This document shows, one piece after another, positions 1-8,232 of a DNA stretch of 35,270 nt. The DNA is taken from the NCBI GenBank assembly GCA_039679375.1, contig JBDKVA010000214.1, positions 1 through 35,270 of the forward strand. The letters run 5' to 3'. The notes beneath the pieces were generated by a model that was not told where the DNA came from, did not search any database, and saw only the letters and a list, made by a program, of their open reading frames with translations. Numbering within the stretch: position 1 is the stretch's first letter; every line of letters starts with the position of its first letter. The stretch is from JBDKVA01 sp039679375 (GTDB taxonomy: Bacteria; Bacillota; Clostridia; Acetivibrionales; DTU013). Position numbers and translations under genes: made by a program.

Positions 1-1559
1 CAAATCCATGGAAAGGATATACAACAAATGTAGGTTATATAGTAAGTGTGGGAGCGTTATCAGGCGGCAGTATTGCTCCAAGTCCTGTAACGACAGGGGC
101 GGGAGCGGTCATCAGCCTGACAATAAAAGCTGACGGCGGAAAACAGCTCAAATCCGGTACATTGAAGTACAATGACGGGACTAGGGACGTAGCCATAAGC
201 GGGACAAGTTTTACCATTCCCGCGTCAGACGTGACGGTATATGCGGAGTTTGAATCAACGGCTTTGTCGGATGAAGATACATACACAGGGACAATAGGCA
301 CAGGCTCCGGGAATGCGGGTGCAGGTAAAGGGATTGTAACAGTTACGGAGACATCGGCTTCAGGAAATATGCCTCACTCCGTCACAGGCGCAATAAGTCC
401 AGAGGTGGAGAGCGATTCAAACGGAAACGCATCAGCGGCAGTGACTGAAAGCCAGGTTGCCGATGCGGTTAACAAGGCGGTTAATGCGGCGGCCGAAATT
501 GGTGGTAATACATTAGCAAAGGTTGAAATAAAAGTAGATGCGCCGGTTGGTTCAAAAAAAGTTGAGACAAGCATACCAAAGGCGGCACTTGATAAAGTGG
601 CCGGCAGTAAGGCGGACTCGCTTGCAATATCCACTCCTGTTGCCACTCTGACATTTGACAGCAAGGCCCTTGACAGCATATCAGGGGAGGCGGCAGGCGA
701 GGTTAAGGTTACTGTGTCCAAGGTTGATACATCAGCTCTCCCGGATGAGGTGAAACAAATGGTTGGAGACAGACCGGTATTCGACTTCAGCGTAATAAGC
801 GGTGACAAGACCATATCCCAGTTTGGAGGTAACGTAACCGTATCAATACCATATACGCCGAAGGCTGGAGAAGATACCAACGCAATCGTTATCTACTATA
901 TAAATGCCGAGGGCAAGCTGGAGACGGTCGCCAATTGCGCATATGATCCGGCAACAGGAAGGATTACGTTCAAGACTAATCACTTCTCGCAGTATGCGAT
1001 AGGCTACAATAAAGTGAGCTTCACCGATGTGGATGAAAAAGCCTGGTACGGCAGCGCGGTGGACTTTGTAGCCGCAAGGGGGATCACAACAGGTACGGGC
1101 AATGGCTGTTTCAGCCCTGAGGCCAAATTGTCCAGAGGCCAGTTTTTGGTCATGGTAATGAAAGCATATGGAATAGACCCTGACGAGGATCCGAACGATA
1201 ATTTTACTGACGCAGGAAATACATATTATACAGGTTATCTGGCAGCGGCAAAGAAGCTTGGCATTACGACAGGTATAGGAAATAACATGTTTGCCCCGGA
1301 AAAAGAAGTAACAAGACAGGAAATGTTCACTCTCATGTACAACATCCTGGAACAGATCAATGAGCTGCCAACAGGCACAGCAGGTAAAACGCTGACGTCA
1401 TACAATGATGCGGACGAAATAGCAAGCTGGGCGCAGGATGCAATGTCCCTGTTTGTTGGAACAGGAACGATCAGCGGCAGCGGCGACAGGCTAAACCCTG
1501 CGGATACAACCACCAGAGCGGAAATGGCGCAGGTGTTGTACAAGTTACTGGCCAAATAG
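1..1559 (+). CDS. SLH-domain surface protein, 5' end cut by the window
   Basis: The frame is open from the first bases of the window, so the N-terminus, including any signal peptide, is missing; the first ATG/GTG-type codon in view (48) is not the real start. The visible part begins with a beta-rich repeat (around GTSFTIPASDVTVYAEFE) typical of bacterial surface proteins. A Thr/Ala/Val-rich beta domain follows, ending in NHFSQYAIGYN. Three C-terminal SLH modules begin near nt 1019 (FTDVDEKAWYGSAVDF), 1202 (FTDAGNTYYTGYL) and 1402 (YNDADEIASWAQDAM), each with an R-G/E-x-F/M-type motif (LSRGQFLVMVM, VTRQEMFTLMY, TTRAEMAQVLY). SLH modules normally bind pyruvylated secondary cell wall polymer, so the protein is inferred to sit on the cell surface. 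A terminator follows directly. The domain plan matches the larger SLH protein at 9289-14214. The ligand of the non-SLH part is unknown. Confidence 0.93.
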   Translation, partial: NPWKGYTTNVGYIVSVGALSGGSIAPSPVTTGAGAVISLTIKADGGKQLKSGTLKYNDGTRDVAISGTSFTIPASDVTVYAEFESTALSDEDTYTGTIGTGSGNAGAGKGIVTVTETSASGNMPHSVTGAISPEVESDSNGNASAAVTESQVADAVNKAVNAAAEIGGNTLAKVEIKVDAPVGSKKVETSIPKAALDKVAGSKADSLAISTPVATLTFDSKALDSISGEAAGEVKVTVSKVDTSALPDEVKQMVGDRPVFDFSVISGDKTISQFGGNVTVSIPYTPKAGEDTNAIVIYYINAEGKLETVANCAYDPATGRITFKTNHFSQYAIGYNKVSFTDVDEKAWYGSAVDFVAARGITTGTGNGCFSPEAKLSRGQFLVMVMKAYGIDPDEDPNDNFTDAGNTYYTGYLAAAKKLGITTGIGNNMFAPEKEVTRQEMFTLMYNILEQINELPTGTAGKTLTSYNDADEIASWAQDAMSLFVGTGTISGSGDRLNPADTTTRAEMAQVLYKLLAK

Positions 1560-1573
1560 CATGATCGTAAGAT

Positions 1574-1612
1574 ATATAGCCTCGGAGCGGTATCCGGGGC
1601 TATATTATTTTT
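1574..1612 (+). terminator. Rho-independent terminator of the SLH gene
   Basis: A 12-bp stem (1574-1585 with 1594-1605, one G-T pair, core ATATAGCC/GGCTATAT) closes an 8-nt loop. It is followed by a T-rich tail. It lies 15 bp after the SLH stop codon. Confidence 0.88.
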
Positions 1613-1666
1613 CCCATTTATTCAGTGGCATTTTACTTTGAAACAAAAAATCATAATAAAACTCTA

Positions 1667-1694
1667 TTGACAAATTTTGTGTATGGAGTATAAT
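1667..1694 (+). promoter_or_regulatory. Sigma-A promoter for the tetR-EFR1 genes
   Basis: TTGACA (1667-1672) and TATAAT (1689-1694) are both perfect consensus boxes, 16 bp apart. The predicted transcript has a leader of about 100 nt before the TetR start at 1800. That leader contains an inverted repeat CCGCT (1753-1757) / AGCGG (1775-1779) just upstream of the AAGGAGGT ribosome binding site (1787-1794). The repeat could be an operator or a small RNA hairpin; nothing here decides which. Confidence 0.85.
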
Positions 1695-1799
1695 TTTAAA
1701 CATGATTAAAACGCGTATAAAATGAGTGTATGAAATGAACCAAGATGAGGCAACCGCTAAGAAAAAATATTTCAAGCGGACGAATCAAGGAGGTTATAT

Positions 1800-2387
1800 A
1801 TGAAACAAGATAAAGCCAATACAAAAGCTAAAATCTATCAAGCCACGTTGGAGCTATTGGCCAGTGGGGAGGATGCAAGCCAGATCTCAACCAGGCAGAT
1901 CGCTGCGAAAGCCGGTGTGAATCTCGCACTCGTCAATTATTATTACCAGTCGAAGGAAAATCTGTTAAGTGAAGTTGTAGGCAATATGATGGGAAAAATC
2001 ATAAGTCAGATAATTGAGGATGACAGTAGCCCGGGAGATGCTGAAAGCAGATTGAAGGATATACTAATTTCGACAATGGATGTTGCATTCATGCATGAAA
2101 ACATATGTAAAATTGCGATCATGACGGAGCTTAAAAGGGGCTGCAGCAATTCATGTGCGATGGTTACACCCTTTTTGACCGAGATGTTTAAAGGGTATAG
2201 CAAAGCAGATTTAGACATCATAGCATTGCAGCTGATGCTCCCGTTTCACCATATCTTCCTTGAACCGGAGCTATACGGAAGGCTTCTGGATACTGATTTT
2301 TTCAATAAACAAAAAAGAGATCAGAAGATTAATCAAATGATCGAATGCGTTTTAGCCGGATTATCTAAAGGAAATAAGGAGGGTTAG
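1800..2387 (+). CDS. TetR/AcrR-family transcriptional regulator
   Basis: This 195-residue protein has the usual TetR length. The N-terminal helix-turn-helix lies at about residues 8-58: an opening helix (AKIYQATLELLASG), then STRQIAAKAGVNLALVNYYY and the following QSKENLL, which is the classic TetR recognition region. The C-terminal part (about 65-195) is helical and probably binds a ligand and dimerises. It contains several Cys (HENICKIAI, RGCSNSCAM), so thiol or metal sensing is possible but speculative. The start is supported by AAGGAGGT five bases upstream. The EFR1 ferredoxin starts 2 bp after this stop, so the two are almost certainly co-transcribed, and the regulator probably controls its own operon. 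Confidence 0.93.
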   Translation: MKQDKANTKAKIYQATLELLASGEDASQISTRQIAAKAGVNLALVNYYYQSKENLLSEVVGNMMGKIISQIIEDDSSPGDAESRLKDILISTMDVAFMHENICKIAIMTELKRGCSNSCAMVTPFLTEMFKGYSKADLDIIALQLMLPFHHIFLEPELYGRLLDTDFFNKQKRDQKINQMIECVLAGLSKGNKEG

Positions 2388-2389
2388 CT

Positions 2390-3241
2390 TTGGACACAGA
2401 AATCTATTATTTCTCAGGAACCGGTAATTCCATGTTCATTGCAAAAGAAGTTCAAAAAAGAATCCCTAACTCAGAAATTCTTCCCATTGCCTGCTTGCTT
2501 AAAAAAGACATAATTACAAGCAATGGAAAAACAATCGGTATCGTTTTTCCGGTACACGCACTGACAATACCTTTAGTAGTGATGAAGTTTCTCAGGAGAA
2601 TAGATTTATCTGAGGCGGAATACATTTTTGCCATCGCCGACAGGTATGGAACAGTTTTTCATGGTTTTAAAAAGATTGACCGGATATTGAGAAAGAAGAG
2701 GAAGCGTTTAAATTCTCAATTTGTTATAGACATGTGCAGCAATGATTCAAGGCACGGAATATACAATACCCCTTCTGGGGAAGAGATAGCGTCATACGAG
2801 CGGCGGGTTTTGAAAAAATTGGATGCGGCTGCCGGGATCATTCTGGGAAGAGGAAGTCACTATGAAGATATTAAGGATCATAGATTCAAATCGGCATCAA
2901 ATCCGGTATCGGCTTTTTTGATTGAAAGGCTGGTGCTGGCCTTGATGAATATTGCAGAGCATACCAGAGGAGTAAACTATTTTTATCATGACGACAAATG
3001 CACAGGATGCGGGATATGTGAAAAAGTCTGCCTGTCTGGAAAAATTTCGATGGCTGACGGCAATCCTGTATGGGAGAAAAATACGTTTTGTTATATGTGT
3101 TTTGCCTGTCTGAATTTTTGCCCTGTAAAAGCGGTTCAAATCCATGATATCCCCGGAGTGAAGTCCCATACAAAAGAAAACGGGAGATACCCCCACCCTT
3201 ATGCTTCGATTGGTGACATGCTGAGACAAAAGGGAGAATAA
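2390..3241 (+). CDS. EFR1-type flavodoxin / 2x[4Fe-4S] ferredoxin
   Basis: This 283-residue electron-transfer protein has two parts. The N-terminal flavodoxin-like domain has the FMN phosphate loop SGTGNS at residues 9-14 and a GIVFPVHALTIP segment. The C-terminal part is a bacterial ferredoxin with two complete [4Fe-4S] motifs: Cys204-207-210-214 (CTGCGICEKVC) and Cys234-237-240-244 (CYMCFACLNFCP). This architecture is the EFR1 family of anaerobic Firmicutes, whose donors and acceptors are mostly unknown. The start is TTG at 2390, behind GGAGG in the 3' end of tetR, with a 2-bp gap between genes. The protein is presumably cytoplasmic and is inferred to be under control of the TetR protein. 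No partner oxidoreductase lies next to it. Confidence 0.92.
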   Translation: MDTEIYYFSGTGNSMFIAKEVQKRIPNSEILPIACLLKKDIITSNGKTIGIVFPVHALTIPLVVMKFLRRIDLSEAEYIFAIADRYGTVFHGFKKIDRILRKKRKRLNSQFVIDMCSNDSRHGIYNTPSGEEIASYERRVLKKLDAAAGIILGRGSHYEDIKDHRFKSASNPVSAFLIERLVLALMNIAEHTRGVNYFYHDDKCTGCGICEKVCLSGKISMADGNPVWEKNTFCYMCFACLNFCPVKAVQIHDIPGVKSHTKENGRYPHPYASIGDMLRQKGE

Positions 3242-3337
3242 ATCGATTATCCTCTTTATAAAATCTTTAAAATTAGGTAATATACTGCTCTTTGAAAGGA
3301 GCGAAGGAAAAGTAATTTAGGGGGGAAACTGGAATGT

Positions 3338-4000
3338 ATGGCTAAGATACTTGTTGTCGACGATGAAGAAAGAATTCTTAAATTAATAAAGAATATCTTG
3401 ATCCAGGATGGCCATACGGTTACGTCGTGTTTGAGCTTTGATGAGGTCGAAGAGGATAAACTACCGTGGTTTAATATGATTATGCTGGATGTAATGATGC
3501 CGGGAACAGACGGCTTTGAGGCCTGCAGGAGAATTCGTGATAAGGTAGATTGTCCGATTATGTTTATTACTGCCAAGACGGAGGAAGAAGACATAATATA
3601 TGGACTTGGCCTGGGTGCGGATGACTATATCAAAAAGCCGTTTGGTATGGAAGAACTGAAAGCAAGAGTAAGCGCCCATCTAAGAAGAGAAAGTCGTGAG
3701 CACCGCGCAGTGCTACGGTCAGGAGATATTCAGTTTGATTTGCAGGGAATGAAGCTAATGGTCGGAAATGACAGTATAAATCTGACGAAAGGTGAATACC
3801 AGATATGCGAATATCTTGCAAGACACAAAGGACAGGTATTTTCAAGAGAACAGATATATGAAACTGTATTCGGATATGATGGAGAAAGTAATGACAATAC
3901 AATTGCAACCCATATCATGAATATAAGAAGTAAGCTGGATGATGCCGGAGTTTCGCCAATACAGACAGTCTGGGGGATCGGATATAAGTGGGAAATATAA
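3338..4000 (+). CDS. OmpR/PhoB-family response regulator
   Basis: This 220-residue protein consists of a receiver domain (1-115) and a winged-helix DNA-binding domain (about 128-220). The acidic pocket is Asp8-Asp9, the phospho-acceptor is Asp51 (MIMLDVMMPG), and the switch residues are Thr78 and Lys100 (DDYIKKPFG). The output domain shows the usual LTKGEYQICEYLARHKGQVF and WGIGYKWEI patterns. The start at 3338 has a G-rich SD (GGGGGAAACT) upstream; an ATG at 3334 is out of frame. The 3' end overlaps the kinase gene by 13 bp, so translation is coupled. With the kinase and the alpha/beta hydrolase it forms a three-gene unit. The hydrolase is the obvious candidate target gene, but no binding site was identified. 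Confidence 0.95.
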   Translation: MAKILVVDDEERILKLIKNILIQDGHTVTSCLSFDEVEEDKLPWFNMIMLDVMMPGTDGFEACRRIRDKVDCPIMFITAKTEEEDIIYGLGLGADDYIKKPFGMEELKARVSAHLRRESREHRAVLRSGDIQFDLQGMKLMVGNDSINLTKGEYQICEYLARHKGQVFSREQIYETVFGYDGESNDNTIATHIMNIRSKLDDAGVSPIQTVWGIGYKWEI

Positions 4001-5085
4001 AGAATAGAAAGATACACCAGACAACGCTCATGTCTATTGTAATAAAAGCAGTGCTTAGTATTGGATTTGGCATTTTAGGGCTAACACTGTGCATACTTTT
4101 TTTTCTATCTGTTGTCGTGGAAAGAATGCATTTTACAAGTGGAGTATTTGTTAATATTGAGTCAGCAATTGTGATCGGATACCTATGCTTTGCAATTTTT
4201 CTAATATTCTTAATGGCATTTTTGACATCCAGGAAATTGAGAAAAAGAGGTCAATCTATTTTAGAAGTAACAGAAAAAATTAAAGCGCAGGATTTAGATT
4301 TTGAAATCAATCCGAGTGGAGTTAAAGAAATCGATCAGGTATTGGATAGCATGGATGATATGCGGCTGGCTTTGAAAGATGCACTGAAGGCACAGTGGCG
4401 TTTGGAACAAAATCGCAAAGTGCAGATTTCGGCTCTTGCACATGATTTTAAGACGCCAATTACAGTATTGAAAGGCAACATAGATTTACTGCAGGTTAGT
4501 CAATTAAACGAAGCCAGTAAAGAGTATATTGAAGATGCGAAGGCCAGTCTGAAACAGATAGAGACGTATTTAACCCAGCTTCTGGAGATGACGAATGCAG
4601 ATAGAGGTTATGTTGTAAACAAGCAGAAAATTAATCTTAATGAAATGCTTGATGAGAAGGTTTCAATATTAACGCGGATAGCAGATGAAAAAGAAATAAC
4701 TATTTGCACTGAAACGGGAAAAGAGAAGATTTACATTTCAGCAGACTTAAATTTATTAGAACGTGTGTTTAATAACCTGATATCGAATGCGCTGGATTAT
4801 ACTCCGCAAAAAGGTACTATAAAAATAATTCTTACAACTGAAGAAAGCAAAGCAGTTATTTATATTTCAGATTCAGGATGCGGTTTCAGTCGAAATGCTA
4901 TAAAGCATGGTACGGAACAATTTTACATGGATGATACCAGCAGAGGCAGAAAGAATCATTATGGTTTAGGATTATATATTGCAGATTCAATTATCAAACA
5001 GCATGATGGCACTTTGCAGCTTTCAAATGATGAGCTTATGGGAGGAGCCAAGGTAATAATTCAAATTCCCCTACTGAAAGAATAA
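3988..5085 (+). CDS. Membrane sensor histidine kinase
   Basis: This 365-residue kinase has two N-terminal membrane segments (about 19-43 and 58-80) separated by only about 15 residues, so it has almost no extracellular sensor domain. A HAMP-like linker follows (about 80-140). The dimerisation/phospho-acceptor box contains His152 (ALAHDFKTPITVLKGN), and the ATPase domain has an N box (FNNLISNALDYTP, about 261-273), a G1 box (DSGCGF, 295-300) and a G2 box (GLGLY, 326-330). The GTG start at 3988 overlaps the regulator gene; Met15 (4030) is an alternative. The short loop suggests it senses the membrane itself or a partner membrane protein, as in cell-envelope-stress kinases. The membrane-anchored hydrolase 34 bp downstream could be that partner, by inference from position. 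Confidence 0.94.
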   Translation: MGNIKNRKIHQTTLMSIVIKAVLSIGFGILGLTLCILFFLSVVVERMHFTSGVFVNIESAIVIGYLCFAIFLIFLMAFLTSRKLRKRGQSILEVTEKIKAQDLDFEINPSGVKEIDQVLDSMDDMRLALKDALKAQWRLEQNRKVQISALAHDFKTPITVLKGNIDLLQVSQLNEASKEYIEDAKASLKQIETYLTQLLEMTNADRGYVVNKQKINLNEMLDEKVSILTRIADEKEITICTETGKEKIYISADLNLLERVFNNLISNALDYTPQKGTIKIILTTEESKAVIYISDSGCGFSRNAIKHGTEQFYMDDTSRGRKNHYGLGLYIADSIIKQHDGTLQLSNDELMGGAKVIIQIPLLKE

Positions 5086-5119
5086 TAAAAAAATTAATCA
5101 TTACTTTTCCGAAAAAAAG

Positions 5120-6145
5120 ATGAAAAATGTATTTAAAAAAATAGGTAAAACTCTAAAGATAATATTGTTAGCATTACTAGGAATTTTGCTGCTTTTCTTG
5201 CTGGGCACAACAATTTGGAACAAGGTAGTATGCATGCAGGAGGATAAAGCATTGCGCAGTGTGGGCACTAATGTGAAAGTTAATGGTACAAATATAAGAG
5301 TGTCGGTTACCGGTGAAGGTAAAAAAACCATAGTATTGCTTAGCGGAATGGGAACAGCCAGTCCTATTATTGACTTTAAGCCGCTTGCTGTTAAATTAAG
5401 TGATAAATATAAAGTAGTTGTATTAGAATATGCAGGATATGGGCTGAGTGACGACTCAAGTAAAGAACGAACAAGCTCAAATGTTGTAGAAGAGATAAGA
5501 GATACTTTACGGGAATTAAAAATTGACCCTCCTTACATATTGATGCCACATTCAATTTCAGGAATATACTGTCTGAAATATATGAAAGATTTTCCGAAGG
5601 AAGTAGAATGCATGATTGGGATAGATTGCTCCGTACCAAATCAGGCAAAGTATGAAGATGGCCTGGAAATTTCAACTGGTCTGTATTATCTGGCAAGATT
5701 AATGGATTTTACAGGGCTTACCCGACTGTCTTATCTTGCGGGGGATGCGTATCTTCAGGACATGGAAGCCAGTGGGGGTTATACTAAAGAAGAAATGAAA
5801 AATGTTGCTGCTTTGTATAATCGAACATCTATTACAAGAGCAAGACTTAGCGAGTTCAGGCTTTTTAAAAAAAATTGCATGGCACTTTATGATGTTAAAT
5901 GTCCGGACGATATACCAGTACTGTTCATCTTAAGTGATGATTCATGTAAGAGATATAAAAAGCAATTGGCGAAGAAGGGATATAATGTAACCTGGGACGG
6001 ATTGCACAATGAAATAATCTCAAATCCGGATATTCAGAAGATAACATATTTGAAAGGAAAGCATTATTTGCAGTGGAGCCAGTCACAAGCGATTGCTGAC
6101 ATGACAGATGATTTTTTATCCGAGTTGAGTAGACAGAATAGATAA
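5120..6145 (+). CDS. Membrane-anchored alpha/beta hydrolase
   Basis: This 341-residue protein starts with a lysine-rich tail and one hydrophobic segment (about 13-32, IILLALLGILLLFLLG) with no obvious cleavage site, so it is probably anchored with the enzyme outside. The alpha/beta hydrolase fold follows: oxyanion-hole turn LLSGMG (73-78), AGYGLSD (105-111), a nucleophile elbow MPHSISG with Ser145, acid candidates Asp273/274 and catalytic His315 (GKHYLQWS). The elbow reads P-H-S-I-S instead of the usual G-x-S-x-G. The substrate cannot be told; esters or peptides are both possible. It lies 34 bp after the kinase gene with a weak SD (GAAAAAAAG), so it is probably in the same operon. A shrunken second copy lies at 8903-9015. 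Confidence 0.88.
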   Translation: MKNVFKKIGKTLKIILLALLGILLLFLLGTTIWNKVVCMQEDKALRSVGTNVKVNGTNIRVSVTGEGKKTIVLLSGMGTASPIIDFKPLAVKLSDKYKVVVLEYAGYGLSDDSSKERTSSNVVEEIRDTLRELKIDPPYILMPHSISGIYCLKYMKDFPKEVECMIGIDCSVPNQAKYEDGLEISTGLYYLARLMDFTGLTRLSYLAGDAYLQDMEASGGYTKEEMKNVAALYNRTSITRARLSEFRLFKKNCMALYDVKCPDDIPVLFILSDDSCKRYKKQLAKKGYNVTWDGLHNEIISNPDIQKITYLKGKHYLQWSQSQAIADMTDDFLSELSRQNR

Positions 6146-6280
6146 CCGCTGCTCAGGGCTTTAATCGACGCAGGACTGAACTATTCAGCCACCGAGCTGC
6201 CAAGAAATCCAAATCATTTTTTACGGGAAGCAATAGGTAAAAGTATAGATGATATCCCGTTTTTTTGGGGCATTTCATAG
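6146..6280 (+). pseudogene. Possible gene remnant downstream of the hydrolase
   Basis: Directly after the hydrolase TAA, the same frame stays open for 44 codons (from PLLRALIDAGLNYSATELP to DDIPFFWGIS) and ends in TAG at 6278. It has no ribosome binding site and no start of its own. The composition looks protein-like, so it may be the tail of a lost gene. A 6-bp repeat ACGGGA (6223-6228) / TCCCGT (6255-6260), followed by a run of T, could act as a weak terminator for the two-component/hydrolase operon. The family was not recognised. Confidence 0.3.
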
Positions 6281-6334
6281 ATGACATTGGAGATTACATC
6301 TGTACTCAGAGGTCTGAAATAAAAATATTGAATT

Positions 6335-7102
6335 TTACACCCGCTTTTTATACGCCCTCATCGCGAAGATATATGCCACAAGCATTATTCCGACGCACCA
6401 CGCAAGAGCGACCCATATATCATTACCTACTGGCTGACCTGACAACAGTGCGCGAATGGATTCCACTATCGAGGTCACCGGCTGGTTTTCGGCAAAGGCG
6501 CGAACGACTGACGGCATTGATTCGGTAGGCACAAACGCCGAGCTGATAAATGGCAGGAAGATAAGCGGATAGGAAAAGGCGCTTGCGCCGTCCACCGATT
6601 TTGCAGATAATCCAGCAATCGCCGCGAGCCAGGTCAAGGCCAGCGTAAACAGCGCGAGTATACCGGCTACGGCAAGCCAAGGCAATACACCCGCCGATGA
6701 GCGAAAGCCCATAATGAGCGCTACGAGTATGATGACGGCAACTGAAATAAAGTTGGATACCAGCGAGGTCAGCACGTGCCCCCACAGCACTGTGGAACGC
6801 GCAATCGGCATGGAGTGGAACCGCTCGAATATGCCCCGCTGCATATCGGTAAACAGGCGGAAAGCCGTATAGGCTATACCGCTTGCAATCGCAATCAGCA
6901 GTATGCCGGGCAGCAGATAATTTACATAGTTATCCGTGCCGGCCTGGATAGCACCGCCAAGCACGTAAACGAACAACAGCATAAGTGCGATAGGCGTGAT
7001 GGCTACTGTGATGATGGTGTCCATGCTGCGGAAAATATGGTGCATGGAACGCCCGAGCATGACGCCCATGTCGCTGAAAAAGTGTTTCTTTACCGTCTCC
7101 AT
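6335..7102 (-). CDS. ABC-2 type transporter permease (DrrB-like)
   Basis: This 255-residue membrane protein has about six hydrophobic segments in the ABC-2 permease arrangement: an N-terminal cytoplasmic stretch, TM1 near ITVAITPIALMLLFVYVLGG, and a last TM near WVALAWCVGIMLVAYIFAM. The typical loop sequences GIFERFHSMPIARS and FVPTESMP are present. Together with the ATPase encoded directly upstream it should form an exporter of the daunorubicin/drug-resistance (DrrAB) type. The start codon abuts the stop of the ATPase gene, so translation is coupled. The gene is markedly richer in G and C than its neighbours, like the rest of the operon. The exported compound is unknown. Confidence 0.92.
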   Translation of the reverse strand: METVKKHFFSDMGVMLGRSMHHIFRSMDTIITVAITPIALMLLFVYVLGGAIQAGTDNYVNYLLPGILLIAIASGIAYTAFRLFTDMQRGIFERFHSMPIARSTVLWGHVLTSLVSNFISVAVIILVALIMGFRSSAGVLPWLAVAGILALFTLALTWLAAIAGLSAKSVDGASAFSYPLIFLPFISSAFVPTESMPSVVRAFAENQPVTSIVESIRALLSGQPVGNDIWVALAWCVGIMLVAYIFAMRAYKKRV

Positions 7103-7864
7103 TTACTTTTCCTCCTTTTTGCCGATGATTGCGAGGAATATATCCTCCAAGCTCGGCTGTTTTTCAATGTACTCAACCTTTGCGGGCGGGAACAGCTTTT
7201 TCAGGTCTGCGAGCGTGCCGCTCGCGATAATCCTGCCCTCATGCAGAATGGCAATCCGGTCGGCAAGCTGTTCAGCTTCATCCAAATATTGCGTGGTCAA
7301 CAACACCGTCGTGCCGCTGTCAGCGAGCTCTTTAACAGTCTTCCAAACCTCGATGCGCGCCTCTGGGTCAAGCCCGGTAGTCGGCTCGTCGAGGAATATG
7401 AGCTGCGGTTTTCCCACAAGGCTCATGGCGATGTCGAGCCGGCGGCGCATACCTCCCGAATAAGTAGACACCCTGCGGTCTGCGGCGTCTGTTAAGCCAA
7501 AGCGTTTTAGTAAATCGTCCGCAACCTGACGCGGATTTGTGAGGTGCCATAGCTTAGCGATCATAATGAGATTTTCCCGCCCGGTCAATATCTCGTCCAC
7601 GGCGGCAAATTGCCCGGTCAAGCTGATCGACTGCCGCACATTGCCGGGCTTTGATGCAACGTCAAATCCGTTGACGGCGGCGGTCCCGCCGTCCTGTTTC
7701 AGCAGTGTGGCGAGGATTTTGACAATTGTCGTCTTGCCCGCACCGTTGGAGCCGAGCAGGGCGAAAATACTGCCTTTTTCCACCTCGAAATCCACGCCCT
7801 TTAGAACATGAAGTTTCTTGTAGGACTTTTGCAGCCCTTTCACTTGAATTGCGGTTTCTATCAT
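7103..7864 (-). CDS. ABC transporter ATP-binding protein (DrrA-like)
   Basis: This 253-residue nucleotide-binding subunit has Walker A LLGSNGAGKTT (about 35-45), the signature YSGGMRRRLDIA, and Walker B LIFLDEPTTGLDP. A TTQYLDEAEQLAD segment puts Gln where many ABC ATPases have the switch His, which is normal in DrrA-like proteins. It is shorter than most DrrA proteins (about 310-330 residues) because the C-terminal regulatory extension is brief (IIASGTLADLKKLFPPAKVE onward). It overlaps the DUF1048 gene by 4 bp (ATGA) and abuts the permease gene. Its role is to power the partner permease; the substrate is unknown. Confidence 0.95.
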   Translation of the reverse strand: MIETAIQVKGLQKSYKKLHVLKGVDFEVEKGSIFALLGSNGAGKTTIVKILATLLKQDGGTAAVNGFDVASKPGNVRQSISLTGQFAAVDEILTGRENLIMIAKLWHLTNPRQVADDLLKRFGLTDAADRRVSTYSGGMRRRLDIAMSLVGKPQLIFLDEPTTGLDPEARIEVWKTVKELADSGTTVLLTTQYLDEAEQLADRIAILHEGRIIASGTLADLKKLFPPAKVEYIEKQPSLEDIFLAIIGKKEEK

Positions 7865-8232
7865 TTTGAATCCTTCCCCTTTCCGAGTTTTTTCAGTATG
7901 TCGCGGTTGAGCGCCTCGCGCCAGTTTTCCGTGTATGTGCTGGCGCTACGCAGAAGCTCGTCGCAGAATGCGGCCACGTCTTCACCGGTAATCTCCAAAA
8001 CATGCTTGCCGTCCGCCGCACCGGCCTCGAACAGTTCTATCAGGCCATAATGGATCTTCATCATGTCATAGCCGGATCCCGCCGCGAACATCCACATGTG
8101 TCCCTGTATTTTCTTAAATACGTATTGATAGTCTTTCGGTAGAGCCTCCACCCTTGCCATCTGTTGCTTGTACTCGCGTTTGCTCTCAATCATTTTTTTG
8201 ATATTGAAATAATTATCGAAAAACTCAGACAT
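7861..8232 (-). CDS. DUF1048 family protein
   Basis: This 123-residue, helix-rich and charged protein matches the DUF1048 family in pattern: an N-terminal amphipathic region (SEFFDNYFNIKKMIESKREY), YVFKKIQGHMW, then ELFEAGAADGKHVLEITGED and CDELLRSASTYTENWRE. DUF1048 proteins are typically encoded between a PadR regulator and a DrrAB-like ABC transporter in Firmicutes, as here. Their biochemical function is not established. No membrane segment is visible, so a cytoplasmic protein is expected. It overlaps the padR gene by 8 bp and the ATPase gene by 4 bp, which indicates one translationally coupled operon. Confidence 0.9.
   Translation of the reverse strand: MSEFFDNYFNIKKMIESKREYKQQMARVEALPKDYQYVFKKIQGHMWMFAAGSGYDMMKIHYGLIELFEAGAADGKHVLEITGEDVAAFCDELLRSASTYTENWREALNRDILKKLGKGKDSK

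Noticed and set aside
374..880. 168-codon open frame on the minus strand
   Set aside because: It is antisense to the clear SLH protein and has a low-complexity Ser/Thr/Ala/Leu composition; no SD or family pattern.
6776..7495. 239-codon open frame on the plus strand
   Set aside because: It lies antisense to the ABC ATPase and permease genes, whose motifs are intact. The Cys/Arg/His-rich translation is typical of a shadow frame in GC-rich DNA.
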